Below are positions 1 through 10,222 of a DNA stretch of 64,000 nucleotides, piece by piece. The notes under the pieces were generated by a model. The model searched no databases and was not told where the DNA came from. It was given only the letters and a program-made list of their open reading frames with translations. Both the position numbers and the translations under genes were made by a program. Source of the stretch: Silurus meridionalis (Eukaryota > Chordata > Actinopteri > Siluriformes > Siluridae); the NCBI RefSeq assembly GCF_014805685.1, contig NC_060909.1, positions 4,334,792 to 4,398,791 of the forward strand, read 5' to 3'. The stretch's first letter is position 1; each line of letters begins with the position of its first letter.

Positions 1-1262
1 AGCATTTGAAATCATCATAGATCCAACACCAACTTCTCCATGACAGAGACTTTAAACACGTAGAGGTCCAATGTCCAAACTCCACATAAAGTGGGATCCA
101 GATAGCACTGGTACGTCTGTAGATGGTTCAGGATGTTTGCTGGGTCGCCATCTACTTATTTGAAGGTCCAAAATCTTAATGAGGTGGGACACCACTGGAG
201 CTGGCGCAACCTCTGGATGCCTCGGGATGGGTAGAGAAAGAGAAGCAGTGGAGAGGAATTAGCGTAGCTGCTGTTCATGATATTAACAAGCACAAGTTAA
301 TAATGTGCATGTGATCAGATGTACTGGAGCACAAGCTTATGATATGTGATGTGTGTTATGTGTAAAGCTCGCTAAAAAGATACGTCTTTAATCTGCACTT
401 AAACTGGGAGAGTGTGTCTGAGCCCGAACACTGTCAGGAAGATTATTCCAAAGTTTAGGAGCTTAATGTGAGAATGCTCTACCGCCTTTAGTAGACTTTG
501 CTATTCTAGGAACTGCTAGAACTCCGGAGTTTTGAGATCTCAAAGAGCGTGACGGATTGTCGTGTGTTAGAAGACTAAGAGATACATGGGAGCCAAACCA
601 TTTAGTGTTTTGTAAGTAATTAGCAACAGTTTGTAGTCGATTCGAAACTTAACAGGTAGCCAGTGTAGGGACGATAAGATTGGGGTTATATGATCATATT
701 TTCTCGACCTTGTGAGAACTCTGGCTGCTGCATTCTGGACAAACTGTAGCTTGTTCATTAATGATGCAGGACAACCACCTAGTAATGAATTACAATAGTC
801 CAGTCTGGAGGTCATGAACGCATGGACGAGCTTCTCTGCATCAGATATAGACAGCATGTTTCTTAGCTTAGCAATATTTCTAAGGTGAAAGAACCCTGTT
901 TTTGTAATATGGGTGATATGATTTTCAAAAGACAAGTCTAAAATAACTCCCAGGTCTTTTACTATTGAACTAGTAGTTACAGAACATCCTTCTAAATGCA
1001 AATTAAACTGCTGGAACTTCTGTGTATTAGTTTTTGGGCTGAAGAGCGAAATCTATGTCTAATCAGAATTTAATGATAGAAAGTATTGCGTCAACCAATC
1101 CTTTAATTCTTTAAAACGCTCAGTTAACTAAGCCAAGTTAGATGTTTTGATGAGATATGTAGTTGGGTATCATCGGCATAATAGTAGAAGCTAATCCGAT
1201 GACTTGCATGTATATTGTGAAAAGCAGGGGGCCTAGAACCGAACCTTATGGAACCCCATAAA
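1..1262 (-). mobile_element. Truncated L2-like LINE (non-LTR retrotransposon)
   Basis: Non-LTR retrotransposon fragment whose sense strand is the minus strand. It is cut at its 5' side near 1262 and runs off the window at its 3' side. Reverse-strand translation near 1233-1262 gives the reverse transcriptase block GVPxGSVLGPLLF, with a stop at x. Near 1159-1183 it gives the catalytic YADD followed by TQL. The 567-1001 part is open and encodes the C-terminal RT region: LGVILD, LDYCNSLL, NAAARVLT and SLHWLPV blocks typical of fish L2/CR1-type LINEs. Positions 1-566 look like 3' UTR of the same element. Stops and frame changes between the blocks show it is dead. Assignment to L2 rather than another CR1-group clade is from recalled family features. 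Confidence 0.85.
567..1001 (-). pseudogene. L2-like LINE reverse transcriptase, C-terminal fragment
   Basis: Open frame of 144 codons, the longest intact piece of the LINE at the window start. It covers the post-catalytic RT thumb/C-terminal region, with KDLGVILD near residue 16, SRLDYCNSLL near 65 and ITPILSSLHWLPVKFRIDYK near 106. The catalytic YADD and the GSVLGPLLF block lie upstream near 1160-1260 in a separate frame. The first methionine is internal to the original ORF2, so it is not a real start. There is no endonuclease domain because the element is 5'-truncated. Confidence 0.8.
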
Positions 1263-1697
1263 TTACTTGCGCTCTTTAAAAAGGCCCCTTAACCCTCTTT
1301 GCACTATGGGGGCTGGATCATGGCTGCCACTGTGCTCTGGACACAACTTCCTCACATTGCTGGCATATTCAAAGAATTTCATTGTCCTCTAAGGGTGCAT
1401 GTGATGAGTAAAAGCATCTTCATGATCACTGTACAATGTAAAGCAGAATAGACTTTTATTTTAAGACAATCATATGACTTTTAGGCTCTCACAAGTTAAA
1501 TAGAAGGCCAGATTAAGCTTGTGGGCCTCGAGTTTGACATGTTAAATAGCAATATCAGATTAAATAGATTTAATCCTCCAGATGCACAGAAAGTACACAG
1601 TCAAGGATCTAAACAAAGCCAATGACTCATCGAGTTGCCTTGTACGGATCAGGAATTGACTGCACGATCATAAAGACTTAAAAACACACCTGGCATT
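1263..1697. other. Non-coding stretch, no recognised feature
   Basis: Sequence between the LINE truncation point and a short (TA)n run. I see no coding exon, terminal repeat or tRNA-like boxes. Part of it near 1290-1420 reads like further decayed interspersed repeat but I cannot assign it. Confidence 0.4.
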
Positions 1698-1722
1698 TTA
1701 TATATATATATATATATATATA
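1698..1722. repeat. (TA)n microsatellite
   Basis: About 12 TA units. Shortest of the TA arrays in the window. Confidence 0.9.
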
Positions 1723-3444
1723 AAACATACAGTACATACACACACACAAGTTTATACACCCAAGTCCTTCACTTTCTCTCCTTCTTTCATAAATGCACCG
1801 TGTGTGAACCTGTGATATGGTACATCCTGTATATGTGTGATATCCGGAACAGATTTTAGCTCCTTGCTCATCACACTTTTCACTTGACACACCAGAAAGG
1901 CCTTATCTTTGCACTGGATAATTAGCAGGTCATTGCCTGTTATAGCTGGGGTCTGCAGTTAAAAGGCATTCGATGAACATGTCTGATCTGCAGCTCCTCA
2001 TTAGCATCAGCCTGTCTCTTAGCTAACATTATGTGCTCATTGGGTTTTGGACATTTAGACAGCAGTTAAAGAGGAGACTTTTAGTTGGGCTAATCAAACA
2101 ATGTTTGACAACTTGTGAGCATGCGTGCAAAAGATGTGGGAGGAGAACAAGCTAGTGAACGTTTTATTTATTTATATTTTTGTTTAGTTTTTTAGGACAG
2201 GCTAGTTTGGGAATTGAATAAATACATATGACACTTGCATGTTGAGTGCAAAGTAATCTACTACTACTATTTCCCTTTCTTCCTTCCTTTTTTTCTCCTC
2301 TATTTCCTTGTCATTAGTTAATTCCGCCTGCTACTGGGAAAGATGCTGTGTGATTAGGATGTGTGTAGCTGTCACACGAGGCATTTACAGGTCCAGCAAG
2401 CCAATTAGCCGCTACTGATAACCAGCGTCCCGCCTGGATGCACGCATCAGGTGGTGTAAATGAGGACAAGCGGTGGCCTGACACCCCCATCACACCGTCT
2501 TCGAGACTGGATGGACAGATCGCAGCATGAATGCTTCCTTTTCCCTCACATGCTCCTCGCATCGTGTCACTGGCTTCAGTGATCAGTGGCAGGATAAAGG
2601 AATATTTAGATCGCTGCACATTCGCTAGGATCTGTGCCTGCAAATGGTTCACTGGAAGTCTTTAATGAACACATCTCTGCCCTGTGATTTTCCTGCACCC
2701 TGCTGTTTCTGGGCCTTTGTGTGGTTGATGAATCCCTTTGGTGTAACTGAGGCTACAGCGGTGGAGCAGCTAATCTCCAACTGTGATTGATACATCAGTT
2801 TACATTGAAGAGCATGTTCTTTAATCCCCCCCCATACATTTACATATTTCTCTGTGTGCCTCTAAATAGCTTGGCTGTTTGTCCAATTTTTGGGAAAGGT
2901 AAAGCTGGCTTGTTCTTTTTGTATTTGCATTGAAATAGTAAATACTCTCATTTACATGTAGTGTACATGCATACAGTGGCGTAAAGCATTTGAGTAAATG
3001 CAGTTCGTTACTGGACATAAGTCATTTTGAGTTTGACTGGGTGTTAAAGATAAAAGCAAATTAACCTCTACACAACTACATTTATTATTAAATATATATG
3101 TACTCCACTATATTTTAACTGAAAATGACTATTACCAATTATATTTTGCAACTCTGTTGAACACTCTCCTACACACATCTGTGGCCTGTGAGCGACTTTT
3201 TAATACAGATGGCCTCATTTTCAGTCCAAAAAAAGCTTGAATGAATTCCAAAAACTTTGAGAACCATCTTTTGTTGAGGTTGAATACAAATATTGCCTCA
3301 GCTCTAAAACTGAGATCTTAATATTTGATTTTACTACTTTCATTTTATTTGTCTGTTTAATTTTAATGGTTGTTCTACTTTGTGACATGATATTAATTTT
3401 ATTTGTTAATTAAAAATACCTTTTTGAAAGATTGCTTTACTACT
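1723..3444. other. Single-copy-looking intergenic DNA with a possible conserved patch at 2314-2660
   Basis: No recognisable repeat over most of this stretch. The 2314-2660 part differs in composition from its AT-rich surroundings: balanced GC and several CpGs. It holds a 112-codon minus-strand open frame without known motifs. It could be a conserved non-coding element or an exon of an unseen gene. There are no convincing splice sites flanking the open frame. Conservation cannot be judged from one sequence. Confidence 0.3.
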
Positions 3445-4078
3445 TACCGTATTTTTCGGACTATAAGCCGCTACTTTTTTCCCACGTTTTGAACCCCACG
3501 GCTTAAATAACGAAGCGGCTAATTTATTCATTTTTCCTGGGTTTTTCCCGTTTTCACAAACTTCAAGCCAAAAAACTGAACCCTATAACATTAGACCAAT
3601 AAAATGTCCGAACGGAAACGAAAAAACGCACCTCACCTTTGTTCTGAGCTGCACGGCATCGGGAGAAAAACTTCCATCGGGTGATTTTTAAACGCACGAC
3701 GATGCCAAAAGATAAACAGAGAGAAATAGTTTTGAAAGGAAGGAGGAAGACAGTGAACAATGACTTACTTGGTAGGCTACTGTTTAGATACAAGCCGTTG
3801 TAACAGCAATGAGCATCAGAAAATAATAAGGACATAATCCTCAGTCTTACACACACGCAGTAATACCGGAGGTATGCAGTGGCATGCTATTCCCAAAATA
3901 CCGCTATGCTCCTAAAGGAAGGATATTTCACCAGTTACACCGTGTGTAACGTGTCTTTCGTTAAAGCCTGTGTAAAGTACATTAGTGTAGACACTGCGGC
4001 TAATTTATGTTAAAAATAAAAATATTTGTAAAATTCAGTTTATATATGGGTGCGCTTTATAGTCCGGAAATTACGGTA
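3445..4078. mobile_element. TIR miniature element, copy 1 (family F)
   Basis: The left end reads TACCGTATTTTTCGGACTAT. The reverse complement of the right end reads TACCGTAATTTCCGGACTAT, giving an imperfect terminal inverted repeat of about 25-30 bp. TA lies at both outer edges, as expected for a TA-targeting (Tc1/mariner/pogo-type) transposon, although the TA could be part of the TIR. A second copy at 62334-62989 shares the termini and the interior. In both, an ATG followed by a short basic frame (MPK...) lies near the middle, at about 3702 here. The interior may be the remnant of a transposase start. Superfamily is not proven. Confidence 0.7.
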
Positions 4079-4309
4079 GTCTTTTTTGTTGACCGACTTT
4101 TTTTGATTGTTGTTTCTTTCTGTTATGGTGAAGAGGCTGTTGTGTTGATTAATGCAGTATTTGTGGTGTACAATTTGATTCGTATTTTAGGAAAAACAAA
4201 CTCACAGAGCAAATGTTTTTGGCTTTTCACTGACATGTGACTGTTTGTTTCAGAAAATTCGTTTTTTCGCATTATTTTCATTTTGCTCGGGACAAGGCAC
4301 AGCAATCTA
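4079..4309. other. Unassigned intergenic DNA
   Basis: Short AT-rich gap between two repeats. Open frames here on both strands are short and lack motifs. Confidence 0.4.
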
Positions 4310-4690
4310 GCAACTCAATTTCCCAGCATACAGTGTGGCCATCAAATATGGCTGCCACAGCCCATGTTTCCCACATGCTGTACGTTCCAATTCACCCAAC
4401 TCCTGATTGAGCACAGGTGTGTTCAATTATTCTCTTTCTTTCTCACACACTTCCTTTATAAAGGTTTTCAAACTAGCTGCAAATAATATGTTTAGTCCTG
4501 CACTCAAACTACTGACATTATCAAGCTGTGTTTATTCTGATTGCCTTTTAAAATGGCCCTGTTTTGTATTCACGGTCACGTTTCCTGCCTAGTCCTGTTT
4601 GATCTGTTCATAGATCCCCTGACCGGTTTCTCTTTCATGACCAAGATTTTGCTTCCCATTTTAAATTTGTCTGCTATGATTTCAGTAAAG
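4310..4690 (+). repeat. Unclassified interspersed repeat, copy 1
   Basis: Shares the 18-mer CAAATATGGCTGCCACAG (near 4347) and, further on, a CATAGATCcCCTGACC block (near 4608) with 57165-57425, in the same order and orientation. Two matching blocks with different spacing indicate a dispersed repeat family with internal indels. Class unknown. No coding potential is seen. Confidence 0.5.
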
Positions 4691-4791
4691 ACTGTACAGT
4701 CTCTGATTTGTTTTCTTGAGTGCTTTTTTTTTTTTATTTTTTTTTTATTTGCGACCACATCTACATGTCCGTTACCAAAGATGCGGACAAC

Positions 4792-5317
4792 TACACTATA
4801 GGGACAAAACTATTATTTTTGTCTCCTCCGATTCAAAAAGGGGAAACAAAAAAAAAAAAAAAACAACACAAACAAAAAATCACCACAAGTTGGAGGCACA
4901 CAATTGTATTGGATGTTTTTGAAGGCTTCTCTTTAATTTTCTCCTTTACTTAAACTAGGAGACCCAAACCTGTTCCAGCATAACACTGCCCAAAGTGAGC
5001 TCCATGAAGATCTGGTTTACATGGTTTGAAGTGAAAGATCTTGAGTAGCCTGCTATAGAGCTCTAAACCTCATCCCTATTAAACACATTTGGGATGAATG
5101 CTAACTGCACCCCAGGCCTCCTCACCTCAACCACTTCAGTACCTGACTTTACTAACAACCGTTTTGCTGAATTAGCACAAATCTACAAAAGAACACTTGA
5201 AAATCTAGTGGAACAAGAGTGACGGTTGTTGTAAGACTGGGGACTAATTTTGAAATCGGATTTTTCTAAAGCACAATTGAATCTAATGGTCAGTTGTTCA
5301 GAAACCTTTGACTACAG
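4792..5317 (+). mobile_element. Tc1-like transposon relic, family A copy 1
   Basis: Starts with an ACACTATAGGGACAAAA-type terminus and ends at about 5317. Near 5068-5098 the plus strand translates as LNLIPIKHIWDE, the decayed form of the Tc1 transposase block DLNPIEHLWDE that carries the third catalytic acidic residue. A run of A residues (about 4848-4862) interrupts the left part. The transposase is unreadable overall. At least eleven other fragments of the same family occur in this window. The BEL element target duplication lies just beyond its right end. Confidence 0.75.
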
Positions 5318-5322
5318 CATGA

Positions 5323-5327
5323 ATGAC
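5323..5327. repeat. Target-site duplication of BEL element (left)
   Basis: ATGAC, repeated exactly at 12754-12758 on the other side of the LTR element. Five bases is in the usual range for BEL/Pao integrases. Confidence 0.9.
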
Positions 5328-6029
5328 TGTGCCATCCTCAATATGTTCACTTAATATCTTGACGGCCAGCTAAACTTTTCCCAACACCAAAACTCTGAAG
5401 ATTAATTCTTAGTTCCACAGGTTTATTAGAGATGCAAAGAAAAGTGAAACTGCAACACATTAAAAAAGGCAATGACAAATCAGAGTAACGCCAACTTCAT
5501 CAAACCTTAACTCAACTTGAATAAAGACTAATTGCACTATTACAGCTGCATTTCGTTTGTACTCATTTCAAGAAAGGAGAAGAAATACATTTAAATAACA
5601 TTCAGGTCAATGAGACAACGCACAACTCATCGCAAACGACACACGTGAGCTAACATTTGCATAGTTGTAGTAAATTCAAACCGTCCTCAGATTTTACTTT
5701 ACAAACAAAGTATTGACGAAAATAACAGAATTCCTTCAGAAAATCTCACAAAGACAAATGTACATACCATCGATGCTATGCCAGACGCAAGGAGAAGACA
5801 GATGAGGAGAACGCGATGCATATAAACGTCTAAAACAATGCGCTTGGAATGCGTGAAGGATTACTTCCCGACTACGGGTAACATAATAGGACAATTAGAA
5901 CAACGCGATCTTAAATGACCATGACCTAAATAAGAGCGCATAGGAATCTGAATAAACGTTTAAAGCATGTTATTTTCTGAAAGCATGAAACTCAATGCTT
6001 ATCTAAATGTTACCATTAAGAACAGAACA
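5328..6029 (-). repeat. BEL/Pao 3' LTR
   Basis: 702 bp. It matches 12054-12753 with two substitutions (near 5557 and 5882) and two single-base indels (near 5461-5469). On the element's sense strand it begins TGTTC and ends GGCACA. A polyadenylation signal AATAAA (plus-strand TTTATT) lies at 5422-5427. Confidence 0.95.
5422..5427 (-). terminator. LTR polyadenylation signal (AATAAA)
   Basis: Canonical hexamer on the sense strand of the element, in the 3' third of the LTR. The matching copy in the 5' LTR is at 12148-12153. Position fits the end of the R region. Use is inferred, not shown. Confidence 0.5.
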
Positions 6030-6038
6030 CTCCCGTCT
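6030..6038 (-). other. Polypurine tract of BEL element
   Basis: On the sense strand AGACGGGAG lies directly before the 3' LTR, where plus-strand priming would occur. It is short and has one pyrimidine. Confidence 0.55.
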
Positions 6039-6104
6039 GGCGTGAACACACGTCACCCACAGTCCATGCACAGTTTTTTTTTTTTTTTTTTTTAACCAGT
6101 CCAT

Positions 6105-7300
6105 CTACTGTGCCTCTGGAGGTAGAAGGAGAACAATTTCATTGACCGGCCGGAGAAAGAGGCCAGACCCGCCTGGTTTGAAGATTTTTACCTCAACCTG
6201 GCGCACTTTCCCATCCTTGCTAGGGAAGGCCTGTGTGATCAGTCCGAGAGGCCATTCATTCCTAGGTGCTTGGCTGTCCTTAAGGAGAACAACGCTTCCA
6301 GGCTGAATGTTGGGCTGAGTAGACTGCCATTTCTTGCGGGCCTGCAATGTTGGGAGGAATTGTTTCCTCCAGCGGTCCCAGAAGGTGTTGGACAGGTGTT
6401 GAACCTGCCGCCACTGGGACTTGTAGAGGTCTGTGACTCCAAACTCACCAGCAGGAGCAGGCACACTGCTTGTCTTTTGTGTGAGAAGAGCAGCTGGCGT
6501 GAGTATAAACGAGTCCTCAGGGTCCATTGTCACTGGAACAAGTGGTCTGGCGTTGATGATAGCAGCGACTTCTGCCATGAAAGTCACCAGCACTTCGTGG
6601 GTGAGCTTGTCTTTCAGCTGGAGGAACATTGCATCCAGAATCCTCCTTGCCAGCCCTATCATTCTCTCCCATGAACCACCCCAATGAGATGCATGGGGGG
6701 GGTTAAAAGACCAGATGCAGCCCTTGTCTGAGAGGTAAGTCTTTACGGCAGTGCTGTCAATGTTTGAGGCTATCTTGAGTTCCTTACAGGCACCTATGAA
6801 GTTCGTGCCACGGTCGGAACGAATGTATTTGACCGCCCACGATTGAAAGAAAGCGCCGTAGCGTTGATGAAGCTAGAGGTGTCAAGGGATTCTATGACTT
6901 CAATGTGCACAGCTCTTATGCTCATGCACGTAAAAATCACTGCCCACCTTTTACTTTGAGCGAAGCCGCCCCTGGTCTTACGTGAGGAGACGTTCCATGG
7001 GCGAACACATCAAGACCCACACTAGAGAATGGAGGATCGGTTGAAAGACGATCAGATGGCAGATCAGCCATTTTCTGGATACTGAGTGGAGCTCTGAGCC
7101 TTCTGCACGTTATGCATTGGTGAATGATGCTGCTTACTCTTTTCTTCCCTCCGACTATCCAAAGGCCAGCTGAACGGACCGCCCCCTCTGTAAAATGACG
7201 GCCTTGATGATGGATTTGCTTGTGGTGGTGTCTGATAAGTAAAGTGGCGATGTGATGCTGGCAAGGAATAATCAGGGGAGTCTTTTCTCTCTGATCGACA
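6105..7300 (-). pseudogene. BEL/Pao integrase region, frameshifted
   Basis: Reverse-strand reading shows the zinc-binding end (IIHQCITC near 7100-7130), then the catalytic core. First acidic residue is in SSVGLDVFA near 7005, second in [16 protein letters not shown] near 6780-6827, and the glutamate in SWERMIG near 6655-6675. The 185-codon open frame 6105-6662 carries the region after the core, ending in a DUF5641-like domain (GSVVLLKD, WPLGLI blocks). Several one- or two-base losses, for example near 6845-6870, put core blocks in different frames. DDE residues are all present as bases, so the damage is frame rather than active-site loss. Confidence 0.85.
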
Positions 7301-8513
7301 CTTGAATGATGAAGACGGCCTCCAACTCTGAGAAGGCCGTGTGTGTCGATGAATGGGTCCAGATTTCTGAGAGGGCTTGTTTTGGCATCCTTTCATGTTT
7401 CTGAATGCACTTTATCTCTTGGCTGTAGACTTCTTGTTGAACTGCTTTAATGATCACAACTGTCGCTTTCTCTGATTCCTCAACTGTGAATTCAGCTTTG
7501 CAGTAATGCCAGCCCTTGCATGCACTGTTCTCTCTGTGAACTGTCTTGAAATGACAGGCTATGTGAATAAGGCGCGTGACTGCAGTTAATGACCTCCAAG
7601 TAGAGAACTTTGCAAAGCGTTGTGAATCCAATTGCTGGTTTGAGGCTGCAGTGCTTAAGGCAGACACCAAAGGGCGAATATCTGGGTCTGAGCTCGGGTC
7701 AACAAGGTCATAAGTTCTCTCAGAAATGCTAGGCTCCGGCTTGAGAGAAATTTGGGGCCACTCAACCAGTTGGTGTGTTTCAGTTGTCCAGCAGGAACAG
7801 AACGTGTTGCGTGATCTGCAGGGTTCTGGTCTGTTGGCACGTAACGCCACTGGTCTGGTCGGCAGGATCTTCGGATGCGTAACACACGGTTGCTTACATA
7901 GACATAAAAGCGCCTGGTCTCATTGCAAATATAGCCCAGGACTACTTTACTGTCTGAGTAGTAGGTTACGGCATCAATCTGTAGGTCTAATTCTGCTAAG
8001 ACCAGGTCTGCTAACTCAACAGCAAGCACTGCTGCACAGAGTTCGAGTCTCGGCACTGTGTGTTCAGGGCGGGGCCAGCTTTGCTTTGCCCATTACAAAT
8101 CCAATCTGGTTGGTGCCATTACTGTCTGTCACTTTCAGGTAGCATACAGCCCCGATAGCTTTGACTGACGCATCACAGAACACACACAGCTCTCTTCTTA
8201 CCGCTGCTGATGGTGAGGCTTCTGTGTAACGCCTAGGGATAGAAAGCTCAGCGAGCTCAGACAGAGAGGCTCTCCATGACGTCCAGGCATCTTCCATGGC
8301 AGGAGGTAAGGGCACGTCCCAGTCACCTTTCTCCGCTGTAAGCTCTCGCAGGATAGCTTTGCCTTGGACTATGACGGGTGCAACGAATCCCAGTGGGTCG
8401 TAGAGGCTGTTGCTGCAATGGCAGCGCGTCTGCATCAAGGTCAAGGTCTTTGAGGTCACTCGCATGGTCACTGGATGGAAAAGCGTCCATGACCTCCTGG
8501 TTGTTTGCCGCAA
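7272..8513 (-). pseudogene. BEL/Pao connection and RNase H region, frameshifted
   Basis: Open segments in different frames: 8064-8513 with YDPLGFVAP and CVFCDASVKAIGAVCYL, 7655-8056 with PRLELCAAVLA, YYSDSKVVLGYI and DQNPADHATR, and 7272-7850 with the spacer before the integrase. The DAS, E and SDSK positions fit an RNase H-like fold of the A17 family region. Frame changes occur near 8060 and near 7740. Function in the intact family is removal of the RNA strand of the RNA-DNA hybrid. Confidence 0.85.
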
Positions 8514-9271
8514 TCTTGTGAAGTCTCAGATTTGACTTGGAGAGCACATCCTGTGTCCTTTTTAACAGGCTAATAGCAGCTTGAACTGTGGGCAGAGACT
8601 TCAGCCCGTCATCGACATAGAAGTCATGTGACACAAAGTGCTGCACATCTGGGTCGACGTGGAATTCATTGCCTTGTACAGATTTGTGCAGACCATGAAT
8701 AGCCACTGCAGGTGACGGGCTGTTACCAAAGACGTGGACGTTCATGCGGTAATCCGCAATGGCTTTGGAAAGGTCATTATTCTCGAACCAGAGAAAACGT
8801 AAGAAGTTACGATCCTTTTCTCTTACCGGAAGCAATAGAACATCTGTTCTATGTCAGCTGTGACGGCGATGGCCTCTCTTCTGAACCGAATCAACACTCC
8901 CAGTAGTGTGTTATTAAGGTCAGGTCCTGTTAACAGCACGTTGTTGAGTGATACGCCGTCGTATTGGGCACTGGAATCGAATACCACACGAATTTTTTTT
9001 GGTTTCTTCGGATGATACACGAACATTGGTAAGTACCACCTTTCTTCATCCGGGCTGAGAGGGGGCTAACTCTGCATGAGAGTTCAAACATGCTGCCCAT
9101 GAAGGAGAGAAAGTGGTCTTTCATCTCAGGCTTTTTCTCAAAGTTACGCTTGAGAGACATGAGACGCTTCAGCGCCTGAGGCCTGTTGTCTGGCAGCCGT
9201 GGTCGTGGGCTCTTAAAGGGTAATGGTGCCACCCAACTGTTATTTGAGTCTTTTTGCAGTCCCTCATCCAT
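8323..9271 (-). pseudogene. BEL/Pao reverse transcriptase region, frameshifted
   Basis: Three open pieces: 8930-9271 (NSWVAPLPF and KKPEMK blocks), 8823-9026 ([24 protein letters not shown]) and 8323-8835 (catalytic FYVDD, then SNLRLHKIAANN). These are the fingers, palm and connection of a Pao-type RT. The YVDD acidic pair is intact, but a frame change near 9000 lies in a run of T residues and another lies near 8820-8830. Homopolymer positions make read error a real alternative to mutation. Confidence 0.9.
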
Positions 9272-9276
9272 TATCT

Positions 9277-10222
9277 CTATGAACTTTGCATCTTGAATGG
9301 AGGAGCCACCTGGTTGTCATCCCTGGTCCGCCTGAATACCGTGCATCCAAGGTGGTCGACTTCACAGATAGGGTGTTCTTCAAGATACGCTGTAGGTTCA
9401 CTGGTGACCTGAGTGTCGCTAAACCTCTCCATCACATGAAACACATTGGGGCACGCTTCAAAGAGAGTGGGCCGTTGCAGCTCTGTGGTATTCGTGTGGA
9501 ACGTGCTAATTGTCAGCGGCCTGTGAACATTACCTAGGCACACATTTCCAACAATGACCCACCCCAGGTCTAACCTCTGTGCGTAAGGCAGGTTGTGAGG
9601 GCCATTCACCTGTTTGCGGACTTTATGCACTCTGATAATGTCCCGTCCTAAGAGGAGCATAATAGGGGCTTGGATCAATGTCTGGGATGAGGTGTGCTAC
9701 TGACCTTAGATGAGCATGATGCAGAGCTACTTCAGGGGTCGGAATCTCCTCTCTGTTGTTCGGTATGTCGTTACATTCTATGAGGCTTGGCAATGAGATG
9801 CGAATAGCTCCATCCAGAGACTCCATTTCATAGCCGCTGGCCCTTCTGCCTGCTGATTGCTTCACTCCAGCACATGTTCTCAGTGTGTAAGGAGCACTTG
9901 GACTTTGGTCGTTGAACATGTCGAAAAACTGTGAGCGAACCAGTGACCTATTGCTCTGTTCGTCCATAACTGCATACAGTTTCACGGCCTTTCCTCTGTG
10001 GCCAGCTGGGAACACTTTAACGAGGCATATTTTCGAACAGGAGCGGTCTGTGAGTTCCCCTCCGCAGACTTTCGTGCATTTATTGGTGACTTGAGACTGC
10101 GCGGAAGCTTCATCCGCCTCCCCGCCGTGCTCAGAAGCAGGGCCAGCCTCCTGTTGCCAGGGTGCGGGTCCAGGGTGAAGCGGTGTTGTGCCTGTCGCTC
10201 TTACATTCAAAACACCGAACAT
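9277..10222 (-). pseudogene. BEL/Pao aspartic-protease-like region
   Basis: Frames 9623-10222 and 9277-9678 overlap and together cover a DUF1758-like retroviral-type aspartic protease and the linker to RT. The active-site strand reads YAVMDEQSNRSLV, so the usual D-T/S-G triad is replaced by D-E-Q-S, a form I recall as common in fish BEL elements. LLGRDIIRVHKVRKQVNGP and LGWVIVGNVC blocks follow. One frame change lies near 9640-9670 and another break lies at 9271-9280. Confidence 0.8.

Noticed and set aside
6030..6104. Possible envelope gene between integrase and 3' LTR
   Set aside because: Only 75 bp separate the integrase frame from the LTR.
6270..6687. Plus-strand frames of 84-134 codons over the integrase region, and similar plus frames at 7726-8142 and 10279-10727
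   Set aside because: They are antisense to the recognisable retrotransposon domains on the minus strand.
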